NCBI GenBank assembly: GCA_009929215.1
Contig: SAAX01000020.1
Coordinates: 1-38,956 of the forward strand
DNA from: Deltaproteobacteria bacterium
GTDB lineage: Bacteria; Desulfobacterota; Desulfovibrionia; Desulfovibrionales; Desulfovibrionaceae
Length of the DNA: 38,956 nucleotides
Direction of reading: 5' to 3'
Position numbers and translations under genes: made by a program. Below the pieces are notes generated by a model, which worked only from the letters and a program-made list of their open reading frames with translations, searched no databases and had not been told where the DNA came from. Positions 20,523 to 28,113 of this stretch are shown piece by piece; within the stretch, counting starts at the first letter, position 1, and every line of letters starts with the position of its first letter.

Positions 20523-21181
20523 TGCAATCCCGACTTCGAATGCTGTTGCTGCCCGCGCTCTGCCTGTTGATGATCGCCTGCGCTTGCAGTCGGCGTCCCA
20601 GCAGCACGGCAGATGTACCGCGTGTAATTTCGCCGTCCTATGTTATCTCGGTTGCGCCCTTTACCCAGCCGATCAACGCAAGCCAACTTATCACCGGCCA
20701 TATCCCCGACAATCAGGGCCGTATCGCGGACGAACAGCTGCCCTCGCTTGACCGCCGTTTTCAGACCGTGCTCAACGCTGGAGCCAAACGCCAGTACAAG
20801 TTTATCAATGCCATTGATCTGCCCAAGGACCTGACGCGTTTTCACAGTTCCGAGCAGCCTCAGGCTCTGCCCCTGTGGGTGGCCTATGGCAAAAAGCAGG
20901 GCGCGCAGCTCTTGCTTGTGCCTCAGGTGCTCGACTGGCATGAACGCCAGGGCTCAAAAGCTGGCGTTACCCAGCCCGCCCATGTGCGCGTAGAGTTCTT
21001 TCTTATAAACATTGCCAACGGTAATGTGATGTCGCGCTCGGTCTTTGAAGAACAGCAGGAAGGCCTGGTGGACAACCTGCTCAACGTGGGCACGTTCTTC
21101 AAGCGTCACGGCCAGTGGGTTACGGCAGAAGAGCTGTCGGAAGACGGTATGCGCAAAGCAGTAAAGGACATGGGTTTATGA
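20522..21181 (+). CDS. predicted lipoprotein of unknown function between hisB and hisA
   Basis: The N-terminus [20 protein letters not shown] reads as a lipoprotein signal with an acceptable lipobox (M-I-A-C, then ACSRR). The mature part is about 200 residues, soluble, with predicted alternating beta strands ([43 protein letters not shown]). The fold resembles outer-membrane assembly lipoproteins that combine a conserved SxxxFxxP core, but I cannot name the family. GGGAGGTC precedes ATG 20522, which shares its first base with the hisB stop; a TTG at 20519 is another possible start. The stop overlaps hisA. A direct role in histidine synthesis is unlikely given the export signal. Confidence 0.8.
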   Translation: MQSRLRMLLLPALCLLMIACACSRRPSSTADVPRVISPSYVISVAPFTQPINASQLITGHIPDNQGRIADEQLPSLDRRFQTVLNAGAKRQYKFINAIDLPKDLTRFHSSEQPQALPLWVAYGKKQGAQLLLVPQVLDWHERQGSKAGVTQPAHVRVEFFLINIANGNVMSRSVFEEQQEGLVDNLLNVGTFFKRHGQWVTAEELSEDGMRKAVKDMGL

Positions 21182-21909
21182 TTCTGTTTCCCGCTGTAGA
21201 CATTCAGAACGGCAAGGCCGTACGCCTCAAACAGGGCCGTGCCCACGAAAGCACTGTTTTTGCCGAAGACCCCACCGATGCCGCAAAAGCCTGGGAGGCC
21301 CGTGGTGCCCAGTGGCTGCATGTGGTTGACTTGGACGGAGCCTTTGACGGGGCTGCCAAAAGCCGCGAGATTGTGCGCCGCATCTGCACCGAGCTCAGCA
21401 TTCCCGTGCAGCTTGGCGGCGGTATACGCGATATGGAAACAGCCCGAGCCTATCTTGATGCCGGTGTTACGCGCCTGATTATTGGCACACTGGCGCTGGA
21501 ACAGCCTGAACTTTTTGCAGAAATGTGCCGCACCTTTCCCGGCCGCATCGGCGTTTCGCTTGATGCCGAAGGCGGCAAGCTCAAAACCCGTGGATGGGTG
21601 GCCGATACTGGCCTGACTGTGGACGGAGCCCTGCCCCGTCTGCTGAAAGACGGCGCGGCCTTTATCATCTACACAGATATTGAACGCGACGGCATGCAGT
21701 GTGGCGTGAACGTGGCGGCGCTGGAGCATATCTCGCGCCTTTCCACAGTTCCGGTCATTGCGGCTGGCGGCGTGGCAACCCTGGCGGATGTGCAGAAGCT
21801 CTATCCCCTCACCCTCACCACCAGCTTGGTGGGTGCGGTGAGCGGCAGGGCGCTGTACGAAGGCACCCTCAACCTTGAGGAAGCTAACGCCTGGGTGGCT
21901 GCCCAGTAG
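21178..21909 (+). CDS. hisA: ProFAR isomerase (phosphoribosylformimino-AICAR-P isomerase)
   Basis: HisA isomerises ProFAR to PRFAR by an Amadori rearrangement in histidine synthesis. This (beta/alpha)8 barrel starts [17 protein letters not shown], with catalytic Asp8, and contains [22 protein letters not shown] and [15 protein letters not shown] phosphate-binding loops. The 243 residues match the family. The start at 21178 overlaps the lipoprotein stop (ATGA); the frame is open further upstream to 21115 but shadows that gene. It is the last gene before the strong terminator at 21932. Confidence 0.97.
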   Translation: MILFPAVDIQNGKAVRLKQGRAHESTVFAEDPTDAAKAWEARGAQWLHVVDLDGAFDGAAKSREIVRRICTELSIPVQLGGGIRDMETARAYLDAGVTRLIIGTLALEQPELFAEMCRTFPGRIGVSLDAEGGKLKTRGWVADTGLTVDGALPRLLKDGAAFIIYTDIERDGMQCGVNVAALEHISRLSTVPVIAAGGVATLADVQKLYPLTLTTSLVGAVSGRALYEGTLNLEEANAWVAAQ

Positions 21910-21931
21910 ATTCGCTGAATAATCCATATTG

Positions 21932-21961
21932 AAAAAGGCGGGCCCAAGGCCCGCTTTTTTT
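21932..21961 (+). terminator. strong rho-independent terminator after hisA
   Basis: GCGGGCC (21938-21944), loop CAA, GGCCCGC (21948-21954) followed by seven T. Five A upstream extend the pairing, so it could also stop transcription on the other strand. It closes the guaA-to-hisA run. Confidence 0.95.
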
Positions 21962-22042
21962 GTGGCAAACTCCGCTTCACGGATTTTGCGCCGCCAGCGT
22001 CGGTCTTGCCGATGACTTGCAAGGCAGAAAATTCTATCTGCC

Positions 22043-22071
22043 TTGACTCCCCATTTCTCAGACCTTATATT
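22043..22071 (+). promoter_or_regulatory. near-consensus sigma70 promoter for the SMR operon
   Basis: TTGACT (22043-22048, 5/6) and TATATT (22066-22071, 5/6) are separated by exactly 17 bases. Transcription should begin near 22078, leaving a leader of about 165 bases before the transporter gene. This is the best promoter match in the window. Confidence 0.75.
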
Positions 22072-22077
22072 TAAGCC

Positions 22078-22167
22078 ATGTTCGACTTCAATACTTCTGC
22101 AATGCCGCTTTTTTGCCCGCACGTTTCGGGCTTTCCTGAAGAACGCTACTGGCGTTCCCTGCTTTAG
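22078..22167 (+). CDS. possible 29-codon leader ORF upstream of mdtJ
   Basis: An ATG at 22078 opens a short frame ending at TAG 22165-22167. The product is 29 residues, beginning MFDFNTSAMPLF and ending ERYWRSLL. It would lie almost at the transcript 5' end, so it would be leaderless or nearly so, and no ribosome site is visible. It spans two hairpins. It could be a regulatory upstream frame, or chance. Confidence 0.2.
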   Translation: MFDFNTSAMPLFCPHVSGFPEERYWRSLL

Positions 22168-22222
22168 CATTTCTCGCAGTTCTCACCTGTTGCGCTATTG
22201 CTGTTCTTCATGGCTGAAGAAC
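22115..22222 (+). promoter_or_regulatory. three-hairpin leader ahead of the SMR transporter pair
   Basis: Three perfect stems follow one another: GCCCG/CGGGC (22115-22131), GAACGC/GCGTTC (22141-22157) and GTTCTTCA/TGAAGAAC (22203-22222, 8 bp, loop TGGC). The last ends 22 bases before the mdtJ start. SMR genes are often under guanidine riboswitches, but the ACGR loops of the mini-ykkC (guanidine-II) class are absent. It may be a different sensor or an attenuator. Confidence 0.4.
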
Positions 22223-22244
22223 AAATCCATTACTTTACTGCGAG

Positions 22245-22688
22245 ATGCGTATGCTTACGGCAAAACCTTACCATTGGTACTGTCTGCTTGCGGCCATAGC
22301 CTTGGAAGTTGGCGGTACACTGATCATGAAACTGGCTCAGGGCTGGCCCTTTGCCCATGCCCAACTGCTGGGGCTCATTGCCATGTGGCTGGCAATCGGC
22401 CTGTCATACATCTTTTTATCCCGTGCTGTTACAGGCATTCCCGTAGGCGTGACCTTTGCCTTTTGGGAGGGGCTTGGCCTCACCTGCATAACCCTTGGCA
22501 GCATTATTTTTCTGGATGAAGCCGTAACCCTGCGCCGCGCGCTGGGGCTTGCCTGTGTGCTTGGGGGTGCGCTGCTGGTGAATCACGGTACAGGGCACGG
22601 AGATGAACGTAGCGGCGAAAAGGCCGCAGCAAAAGGCACAGCCACATTCGACGCCGCCTCCACCGCAACCGTCAAGGAGGGGCTGTGA
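22245..22688 (+). CDS. mdtJ: SMR family transporter subunit, MdtJ type
   Basis: Small multidrug resistance proteins are four-helix inner-membrane antiporters; paired MdtJ/MdtI types export polyamines such as spermidine in E. coli. The product has CLLAAIALEVGGTLIMKLA in helix 1 with the coupling Glu21, LSYIFLSRAV in helix 2 and FAFWEGLGL in helix 3, all typical of MdtJ. A hydrophilic 30-residue tail brings it to 147 residues against about 120 in E. coli. ATG 22245 and ATG 22251 are both possible; neither has a strong ribosome site. The stop overlaps mdtI. Confidence 0.88.
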   Translation: MRMLTAKPYHWYCLLAAIALEVGGTLIMKLAQGWPFAHAQLLGLIAMWLAIGLSYIFLSRAVTGIPVGVTFAFWEGLGLTCITLGSIIFLDEAVTLRRALGLACVLGGALLVNHGTGHGDERSGEKAAAKGTATFDAASTATVKEGL

Positions 22689-23026
22689 TGGACATGACAA
22701 ATTTATTTTCCTCTGCCGCCCTGCCCCTGATTGTGCTTGCGGCCGCTCTGGACGTAGCCGCCAACATGCTGCTGGTGCGGTCTGACAGTTTTCGTCGCCG
22801 GGGGTTGGGGCTGCTGGCTTTGGCGCTGGTGGGGCTGGCTTTCTATTGCCTTTCACTGGCAGTTTGTCATATGGATTTGGCCGTGGCTTACGCCATGTGG
22901 GGCGGTTTTGGCGTGCTTGGCACATCGCTGGGCGGATGGATATTGCTGCGCCAAAAACTGCGGGCCAGCGCCTTTGCGGGTATTATTCTGCTTGTGTGCG
23001 GCATGGCCTTGCTGCATTCAAGCTGA
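22688..23026 (+). CDS. mdtI: SMR family transporter subunit, MdtI type, Asp in place of the coupling Glu
   Basis: This is the partner subunit of the preceding SMR protein, 112 residues, four helices. It matches MdtI in YAMWGGFGVLG and SDSFRRRGLGLLAL. The helix-1 motif reads LAAALDVAANM, with Asp22 where MdtI and other SMR proteins have the proton-coupling Glu. AAGGAGG at 22674-22680 lies seven bases from ATG 22688, which I chose over GTG 22685. ATG shares a base with the mdtJ stop, so a heteromeric pair is likely. Confidence 0.88.
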   Translation: MDMTNLFSSAALPLIVLAAALDVAANMLLVRSDSFRRRGLGLLALALVGLAFYCLSLAVCHMDLAVAYAMWGGFGVLGTSLGGWILLRQKLRASAFAGIILLVCGMALLHSS

Positions 23027-23058
23027 GTCCTGCCCAACAGCTGCTTTTTGGAGAACGT

Positions 23059-23598
23059 ATGAGCAAAGGATTTTGGGATTATCTGACGCACTGGCAAAGG
23101 ATGTTTCCCCGCAGACGCACGGTGAGCTGGCGCAATGGCTGGCTGCAAAACGGCTATTGCCGCGATTGCCGCTATTGCTGTGGCCCGCAGGATTCTGACG
23201 AGCCCTTTCCCATGGGCCTTTTGCCCGACCAGCTGCGCCCTGGCCTTGCCAACGACTTTTTTTTGCTGACCAAGGACACGGCCTTTATGGACGGCAGGGG
23301 CTGCCGCTCGTGCACAAGCCAGGGTTGCCGTCTGCCCCGCCCCGAAAGGCCCGTGGCCTGCGGGCTGTTTCCCTTTGTGCTTAATCTGGGCGAGCTGTAT
23401 CTGTACCAGATATGCCCTGCCAGCATGTTTACGCCGCTGGCCCACATGGCCGAGCTGGGGCGCAAGGCTGCGGCATGGCTGGCAAAATTCAGCCAGCGCG
23501 AGCAGGAGCACATTGCCCTCAATCTGCCCGCAGACGTGCTTACAGACCGCTACATCAAGCTGCACATCACCGTGTACAACCCCACAGCCTGGATCTAA
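23059..23598 (+). CDS. YkgJ-like cysteine-cluster protein
   Basis: This 179-residue protein has the CxxCxxCC motif (CRDCRYCC at about residues 34-41) followed by further Cys residues in GCRSCTSQGCRLP, VACGLFPF and ICPAS. That set is typical of the YkgJ/YcgN group of putative zinc or iron-sulfur proteins, whose function is unknown. It lies 32 bases after mdtI on the same strand, with TTGGAG ahead of ATG 23059, so it may be cotranscribed with the transporter pair. The frame is open upstream to 22846, but that part shadows mdtI. It converges on the minus-strand cluster. Confidence 0.8.
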   Translation: MSKGFWDYLTHWQRMFPRRRTVSWRNGWLQNGYCRDCRYCCGPQDSDEPFPMGLLPDQLRPGLANDFFLLTKDTAFMDGRGCRSCTSQGCRLPRPERPVACGLFPFVLNLGELYLYQICPASMFTPLAHMAELGRKAAAWLAKFSQREQEHIALNLPADVLTDRYIKLHITVYNPTAWI

Positions 23599-23634
23599 GC
23601 GCAGAAACGTATCTGAAAAAAAGACTGGCACCCC

Positions 23635-24222
23635 CTACCATTCAGGCACAAAGCTGCGGCATCCGTAGTGTTGGGGTATTTGCAATACATGCCTGAGCGG
23701 CAAGGCAAGATAGTGCGCCAGCAAGGTGCCGATGATGCCCGCGTGCGAAACCACAAGCAGAGTGGCGCAAGGGTAGGCCCTGCGCCAGCGGGCAAGCGCC
23801 GCCAAGGCCCTGCGCTGGGCCTGCATGAAGCTTTCCCCCCCTGGGGGGCAGTAGTGGGCCATATTTTGGCCACGGGCCGCGTATGCGCCGGGCCAGGTAC
23901 TCTCAATTTCTGTCTTGGTCATGCCCTGCCAGCGGCCAAGGCAGATTTCGCGCAGGCCGGGTTCCAGATGCAGCGGCGGGCGGCCCTGCTGGCTGGCTTC
24001 GGGCATATTTTCAAGCAGCAGGGCGGCTGTTTCACGGCAGCGGTCAAGATCAGAGCAGATCACAGCGCCAACGCCCTGCCCCAGCTCTGGCACAAACTGG
24101 CGCGCCATAATGCGTATCTGGGCGCGGCCCGCATCACTCAAAGGAATATCGCGCGCGCCGACCATGCGGCGCTCCGGGTTGGGCGGCAGGCTGCCGTGCC
24201 GCACCAGCCACATGCCGCTCAT
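23635..24222 (-). CDS. histidine phosphatase family protein (phosphoglycerate mutase-like)
   Basis: Enzymes of this superfamily transfer or hydrolyse phosphate through a phospho-His. The catalytic motif MWLVRHGS lies at residues 4-11 (His9), with ICSDLDRCRETA and the second His in VVSHAGIIGTLLAH. The 195 residues resemble CobC-type phosphatases (alpha-ribazole phosphatase) and broad-specificity phosphatases; sequence does not give the substrate. It is the last gene of the minus-strand molybdenum cluster, and its ATG overlaps the stop of the MocA-HD gene, so a small phosphorylated cofactor intermediate is a reasonable guess. Seven T on the minus strand lie shortly after its stop. Confidence 0.88.
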   Translation of the reverse strand: MSGMWLVRHGSLPPNPERRMVGARDIPLSDAGRAQIRIMARQFVPELGQGVGAVICSDLDRCRETAALLLENMPEASQQGRPPLHLEPGLREICLGRWQGMTKTEIESTWPGAYAARGQNMAHYCPPGGESFMQAQRRALAALARWRRAYPCATLLVVSHAGIIGTLLAHYLALPLRHVLQIPQHYGCRSFVPEW

Positions 24223-25451
24223 GCGGCATTGACCTGGGTTGCGCCACAGTTGCGCTTCAACGCCCGCTCGGCCACAAGGGCGGGGGCTCTGCCAATCTCA
24301 CGCGCAAGCCGTTCTTCCAGCTCATTGGCGCGAACCATGCGTCCGCGAATGGCCTCGCAGGCGGCGGCATCCTGCGCATAGGCTTCAAGCTTGTTGGCAA
24401 AGCGGCGCTCAATGGGCACAAAACTGCCGCCATAACAATATTTGTCGGCCAGATAGACCAGCTCACGCTCTGTAATGGGCTCGTCCCCTGGTAGCGAAAG
24501 ATCGCGGTGATCCTGCACCAGCCGCGCCATGTCGGGCAGCCCCATCTGACGCAACAGATCGCCCGCCGCCGCCTCGTGCCGGGGCTGACCTTTGCAGATA
24601 TCGTGCAGCAAGCCTCCAGAAAGCGCCCAGCGCGGATCTACGCCAGCTTCATAACCTGCGATTTCGCGCGCGTGCGCCAGAGCCTCGGCCAGACAACAGG
24701 CCACAGCACCCACCGCGCGGCCATGACGCAGGCCTTTTTCTGGCACATTGTGCAGATGCAGCAACGATTCGGCCTCTACCGGCAAAAGCATGTGCCGCTC
24801 AAGAGCCAGAAAACGCAGACGGGCGTAGTCGTCGGGGGTGTCCATGTCTTCAAGAATCATGGCATCGGGCACGGGCACATGACGCAGGGGCGCACCCTCA
24901 AGCGCGCCGCGCAATCCGTTTTGCCCATTGTGCGCTATTATGCGCGGGGCCAGATGCATGGGAACAAGCGGGGGATGCCCCTCCTGCCCATCAAAGGCGG
25001 GAATGAACACCGGCAGAGGAGCCGCCTTGCCGCTCACTGCAAGCTCGGCTGCACGGCCAGCTTCTTCCTGCTCTGCCGCGTTGCGCAGGGCCCGCAGGGT
25101 GAGAGGGCGCACCAGCGGGATATCCACAGGCTGCACAAAAAAATATCCGTCAAAGCCGCTCTGCGTCAGCGCTGCAACGCCAGCCCGTACCGACGTAAAC
25201 ATGCCCTGCTGCGCGTCAGGATTGCGCACAGCCTTCAGCCCCAGGGCCGAGGCCTCGCCTTCCACAACCTCGGCATGAAAACCGCTCACGATCACCACAT
25301 GCTGCACGCCAGCAGCGCGGTACTGTTTTACCAGCCCCCGCAGGGCCGAGCAGCGCCCGCCATCGGGCAACAAGGGCAGTGAAAGTAGTGCCTTGGCCGC
25401 CCCCATGCGCGAAGCCATGCCAGCGGCAAGAACAATAACGGCTGAATCCAT
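24219..25451 (-). CDS. MocA-like molybdopterin nucleotidyltransferase fused to an HD domain
   Basis: Residues 1-215 are a MobA/MocA-type nucleotidyltransferase. VIVLAAGMASRMGAAKALL (5-23) is the nucleotide loop, FFVQPVDIPLV (104-114) holds the metal-binding Asp, and GHPPLV (159-163) is MocA-like. This implies CTP transfer to molybdopterin, giving the cytosine dinucleotide used by xanthine-oxidase-family enzymes such as Mop. Residues 235-360 form an HD domain with His243, HD at 283-284 (GGLLHDICKG) and Asp336 (YLADK), so a metal-dependent phosphohydrolase is expected. GGAAGGAA precedes ATG. Nucleotide choice (CTP or GTP) and the HD substrate are inferred or unknown. The same fusion occurs, from memory, in other Desulfovibrio. 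Confidence 0.88.
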   Translation of the reverse strand: MDSAVIVLAAGMASRMGAAKALLSLPLLPDGGRCSALRGLVKQYRAAGVQHVVIVSGFHAEVVEGEASALGLKAVRNPDAQQGMFTSVRAGVAALTQSGFDGYFFVQPVDIPLVRPLTLRALRNAAEQEEAGRAAELAVSGKAAPLPVFIPAFDGQEGHPPLVPMHLAPRIIAHNGQNGLRGALEGAPLRHVPVPDAMILEDMDTPDDYARLRFLALERHMLLPVEAESLLHLHNVPEKGLRHGRAVGAVACCLAEALAHAREIAGYEAGVDPRWALSGGLLHDICKGQPRHEAAAGDLLRQMGLPDMARLVQDHRDLSLPGDEPITERELVYLADKYCYGGSFVPIERRFANKLEAYAQDAAACEAIRGRMVRANELEERLAREIGRAPALVAERALKRNCGATQVNAA

Positions 25452-25537
25452 GCGCTTCCTTCCTTGCGTCGCAGCGCGGATCAGTTATCCACTGCGGCAG
25501 ATACAGGATGCCAAAATGCGTACACGTTTCTGACAGA

Positions 25538-26677
25538 TCAGGAGTTTTGCCACCCCCTGCCCTTGCTGGGGCAAACGATGCGCGGGCTTGCCCCCTCCGG
25601 GCGCTCGATGCGGCCAAGCACAGGGCCAAGCCTGCGCAACGGGCTGCCACAGGCGCACGCGGCGGGCAATATACGGGCTACATCGCCCGTGCGGTAGCGC
25701 ACCAGGGGCATGGCCTCGCGCTGCAAGGTGGTAATAACCACCTCGCCCGCCTGACCATGCGGCAAAACCTTACTTCCCGAGATATCTACTATTTCTATCA
25801 GAACGTCCAGCTCCCGCACATGAAATCCATCGTGCGCAGCGCATTCCACAGCCCCGCCATAGGCAGTTTCTGTAAGCCCGTAGTGGTCAAGAACCTCACA
25901 TTGCCAATGCTGACGCAGGTTTTGTCCAAGCACAGCATCCAGCGGCTCGGCGCTGGAAAGCACACCCGCAAGATTTTTGGGCCCTGCGGTGGGAAACCAT
26001 GTGAGCAGGTTGGCCAGCTGCACCGGGGCAGCCACCAGACAATGGGCCTCGGCCTGTTCAAGCCAGCGGGCCAGCGCTTCGCCCCCCTTGGTATCGTTTT
26101 GCGGAAGGTCTGCATTTTCTCCGTGGGGCTGACGAGCCATGTGCACCTGCGGCGGCGGGGCCACCACCTCCACCCCGGCGCTGCCAAGGGCCTGCCGTAG
26201 CAGGTCGGCCACACCGTCAGGCCGTTCCGCACCCGGCAGCAGCACGGCCAGCCGCTGCCCTGCCCGCACAAGCTGGCTCATGCCCACGGCAAAAAAATCG
26301 CGCGTGCGTGCAAGGTCTGCATCCGTAAAGGCAAGGCGCTTGGGCTGGCCTGTGGTTCCCGAAGTGTGCAGCGTCACCATGCGCTGCACGTCGCCCTGCG
26401 AAACGCACAAAAAATCACTCCAGTTGCGCAGGTCGTCTGCGGTGGTAAAGGGCAGATGCGTCAGGTCTTCCAGCGCCGTCAGGTTGAGACCGTAGCCCTG
26501 CAAACGTGTGGCGTAAAAAGCCCCGCGCATGGCCTGCGCAAGCGTGCGGCGCAAAAGGTGCACCTGCATCTGCGCCAGCCGCTCGGGCAGCTCGCGGCTT
26601 GTTGCCGCACCGCACTGCCGGGCCAGCCACGCATCCAGCGGGCAGGAGCCAAAATCCGCATCAGCTATGGCGTTCAT
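25538..26677 (-). CDS. PaaK-like AMP-forming (adenylating) enzyme lacking the C-terminal subdomain
   Basis: The protein (379 residues) has the adenylate-forming core: TLHTSGTTGQPK (P-loop), HYGLTETAYGG and VRYRTGDVARI. It resembles phenylacetate-CoA ligase but ends soon after LGRIERPEG, the hinge region. The roughly 100-residue C-terminal subdomain that swings in for thioester formation in PaaK is missing. Only 86 bases separate it from the next gene, so no frameshifted remainder exists there. It may therefore make an acyl-adenylate or adenylylate a protein or cofactor rather than form a CoA ester. I start at ATG 26677, whose ATGA overlaps the radical SAM stop; an open frame runs upstream to 26773 over that gene. 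Substrate unknown. Confidence 0.83.
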   Translation of the reverse strand: MNAIADADFGSCPLDAWLARQCGAATSRELPERLAQMQVHLLRRTLAQAMRGAFYATRLQGYGLNLTALEDLTHLPFTTADDLRNWSDFLCVSQGDVQRMVTLHTSGTTGQPKRLAFTDADLARTRDFFAVGMSQLVRAGQRLAVLLPGAERPDGVADLLRQALGSAGVEVVAPPPQVHMARQPHGENADLPQNDTKGGEALARWLEQAEAHCLVAAPVQLANLLTWFPTAGPKNLAGVLSSAEPLDAVLGQNLRQHWQCEVLDHYGLTETAYGGAVECAAHDGFHVRELDVLIEIVDISGSKVLPHGQAGEVVITTLQREAMPLVRYRTGDVARILPAACACGSPLRRLGPVLGRIERPEGASPRIVCPSKGRGWQNS

Positions 26678-28113
26678 GATTCCTCGCCGTACAGACGCGT
26701 ACCGTTGCTGGCCGTAAGATTGTGCAGACAAAAGGGAATCATGCGGCCATCGGGCCGCACCACATGGATACAACAGCCGCGCACGCGGTCAAGGTCGAGG
26801 CTCAGGGCATCCTGAAAAGCCATGGACGAGAGCGTAAAACGCTGCTCTGCCCCGGCCTGGGCCAAAAAGCGGCTGAAGCCGTCCGCGCCGGATTCTGCCG
26901 TGGAAGTTTCGCCCGCCGCCTCGCCGCCCTTCCAGTGCATGGCCACAAACTGCTTTGCCTTGCGCGCGCCCTCCTCGGCAGGGGGTGGCACTGTTGCGCC
27001 GCTTGTGTGCGGTGCGCCCTCGCTGGAATTGCAGCACGATTGCCCCGCATCGGGCAGCCATTCGAGCCCCGGCTGGCCGTTGCGCCGCACACGGCGGTAC
27101 ACGGCGCTGAAAGAGCACAGCTCGTTTTCGCATCCCGGCGGGTGCATATGGCTTGGGCTCACCAGTTCCGGGGCCTGATTGACCAGCGCAGCCATCACAT
27201 CGGGCAGGGTGAGGCGCGGGGCCTCCTCCAACTGCCAGGGGTAGCGGCCAAAAAAGGCTGCGGGCTGGATGTGCAGCCCGCGCACCGCTGGCCCCAGCTC
27301 CAGCGCCAGCCGCAAAAGGTCGCCAAGCTCGCCCTCGTTGACGCCGCGCACCACGGTTGCCACCAGCACCACGCCAAGCCCGGCATCGGCGCAATTGCGC
27401 ACGGCGCGGCGCTTGAATTCAAGGCATTCCCTGCCGCGCAGGGTCATAAAGCTGCTCTCGCGCACGCCGTCCCATTGCAGATAGATAGAATCAAGCCCGG
27501 CATCGCGCAGGCTGCGGGCATAGCCCTGCTGCCGCGCCAGCCGCAGCCCGTTGGTATTAACCTGCACCAGACCAAAACCGCGCTGGCGCGCCATGCCAAT
27601 AATTTGCGGCAAGTCGTCGCGCACCGTGGGTTCGCCGCCGGATATTTGCACGTTACAGGGGCCAGAAGCCCCCTTGAGGGTATCCATCTGCATGGCGATG
27701 ACATCCAGCGGGATATCTTCGCTCTCGCCGCGCAGTGGGTTGGACACCGACCCGGCCTGCGCATAGCACACGGGGCAAGCCATGTCACAGCGTTTTGTGA
27801 CCTCAAACAGGCCCGTGCAGGTGTGCTGGGCGTGGGCAGGGCAAAGACCGCAGTCGTAGGGGCAACCATCGCGGATGGGCGTGCGGGGATTAGCCGGATA
27901 GGAAGGATTTTTGGGGCGCGACCAGCTCACAAAAGGCGGCGTGGCAGCCGCGCCCTCGCCGGATTCACGCCACACGGGTACACTGAACGTGCCGTGGTCG
28001 GGGCAGGTTTTGCGCAGCACCACGGTGCGGGCATCGGTGACAGACTGGACATAGCTGGCCTCTATACGCCGCAAACACACGGGGCAGAGGCTTTGGGTAC
28101 GGCGCAGGGTCAT
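26674..28113 (-). CDS. radical SAM enzyme with N-terminal Cys-rich regions, in the molybdenum hydroxylase cluster
   Basis: The radical SAM motif CDMACPVC (Cys109, 113, 116) binds the [4Fe-4S] cluster that cleaves S-adenosylmethionine, and QISGGEPTVR supplies the GGE-type motif. Before it come CPVC (10-13) with CPDHG (37-41), then CPYDCGLC (84-91) and a Cys99. This order is like the archaeal Tes/MoaA-like group. Near the C-terminus GCCIHVVRPDG (from residue 446) and PFC (462) add more Cys. Length is 479 from ATG 28113, chosen because of the ATGA overlap with the preceding gene. I recall a family of radical SAM (seleno)proteins named TrsS with this layout; this was not checked. The reaction is unknown. 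Confidence 0.88.
   Translation of the reverse strand: MTLRRTQSLCPVCLRRIEASYVQSVTDARTVVLRKTCPDHGTFSVPVWRESGEGAAATPPFVSWSRPKNPSYPANPRTPIRDGCPYDCGLCPAHAQHTCTGLFEVTKRCDMACPVCYAQAGSVSNPLRGESEDIPLDVIAMQMDTLKGASGPCNVQISGGEPTVRDDLPQIIGMARQRGFGLVQVNTNGLRLARQQGYARSLRDAGLDSIYLQWDGVRESSFMTLRGRECLEFKRRAVRNCADAGLGVVLVATVVRGVNEGELGDLLRLALELGPAVRGLHIQPAAFFGRYPWQLEEAPRLTLPDVMAALVNQAPELVSPSHMHPPGCENELCSFSAVYRRVRRNGQPGLEWLPDAGQSCCNSSEGAPHTSGATVPPPAEEGARKAKQFVAMHWKGGEAAGETSTAESGADGFSRFLAQAGAEQRFTLSSMAFQDALSLDLDRVRGCCIHVVRPDGRMIPFCLHNLTASNGTRLYGEES

Noticed and set aside
22115..22222. Guanidine-II (mini-ykkC) riboswitch ahead of the SMR pair
   Set aside because: The hairpin loops read CACGTTT, TACTG and TGGC; the required ACGR loops are missing.
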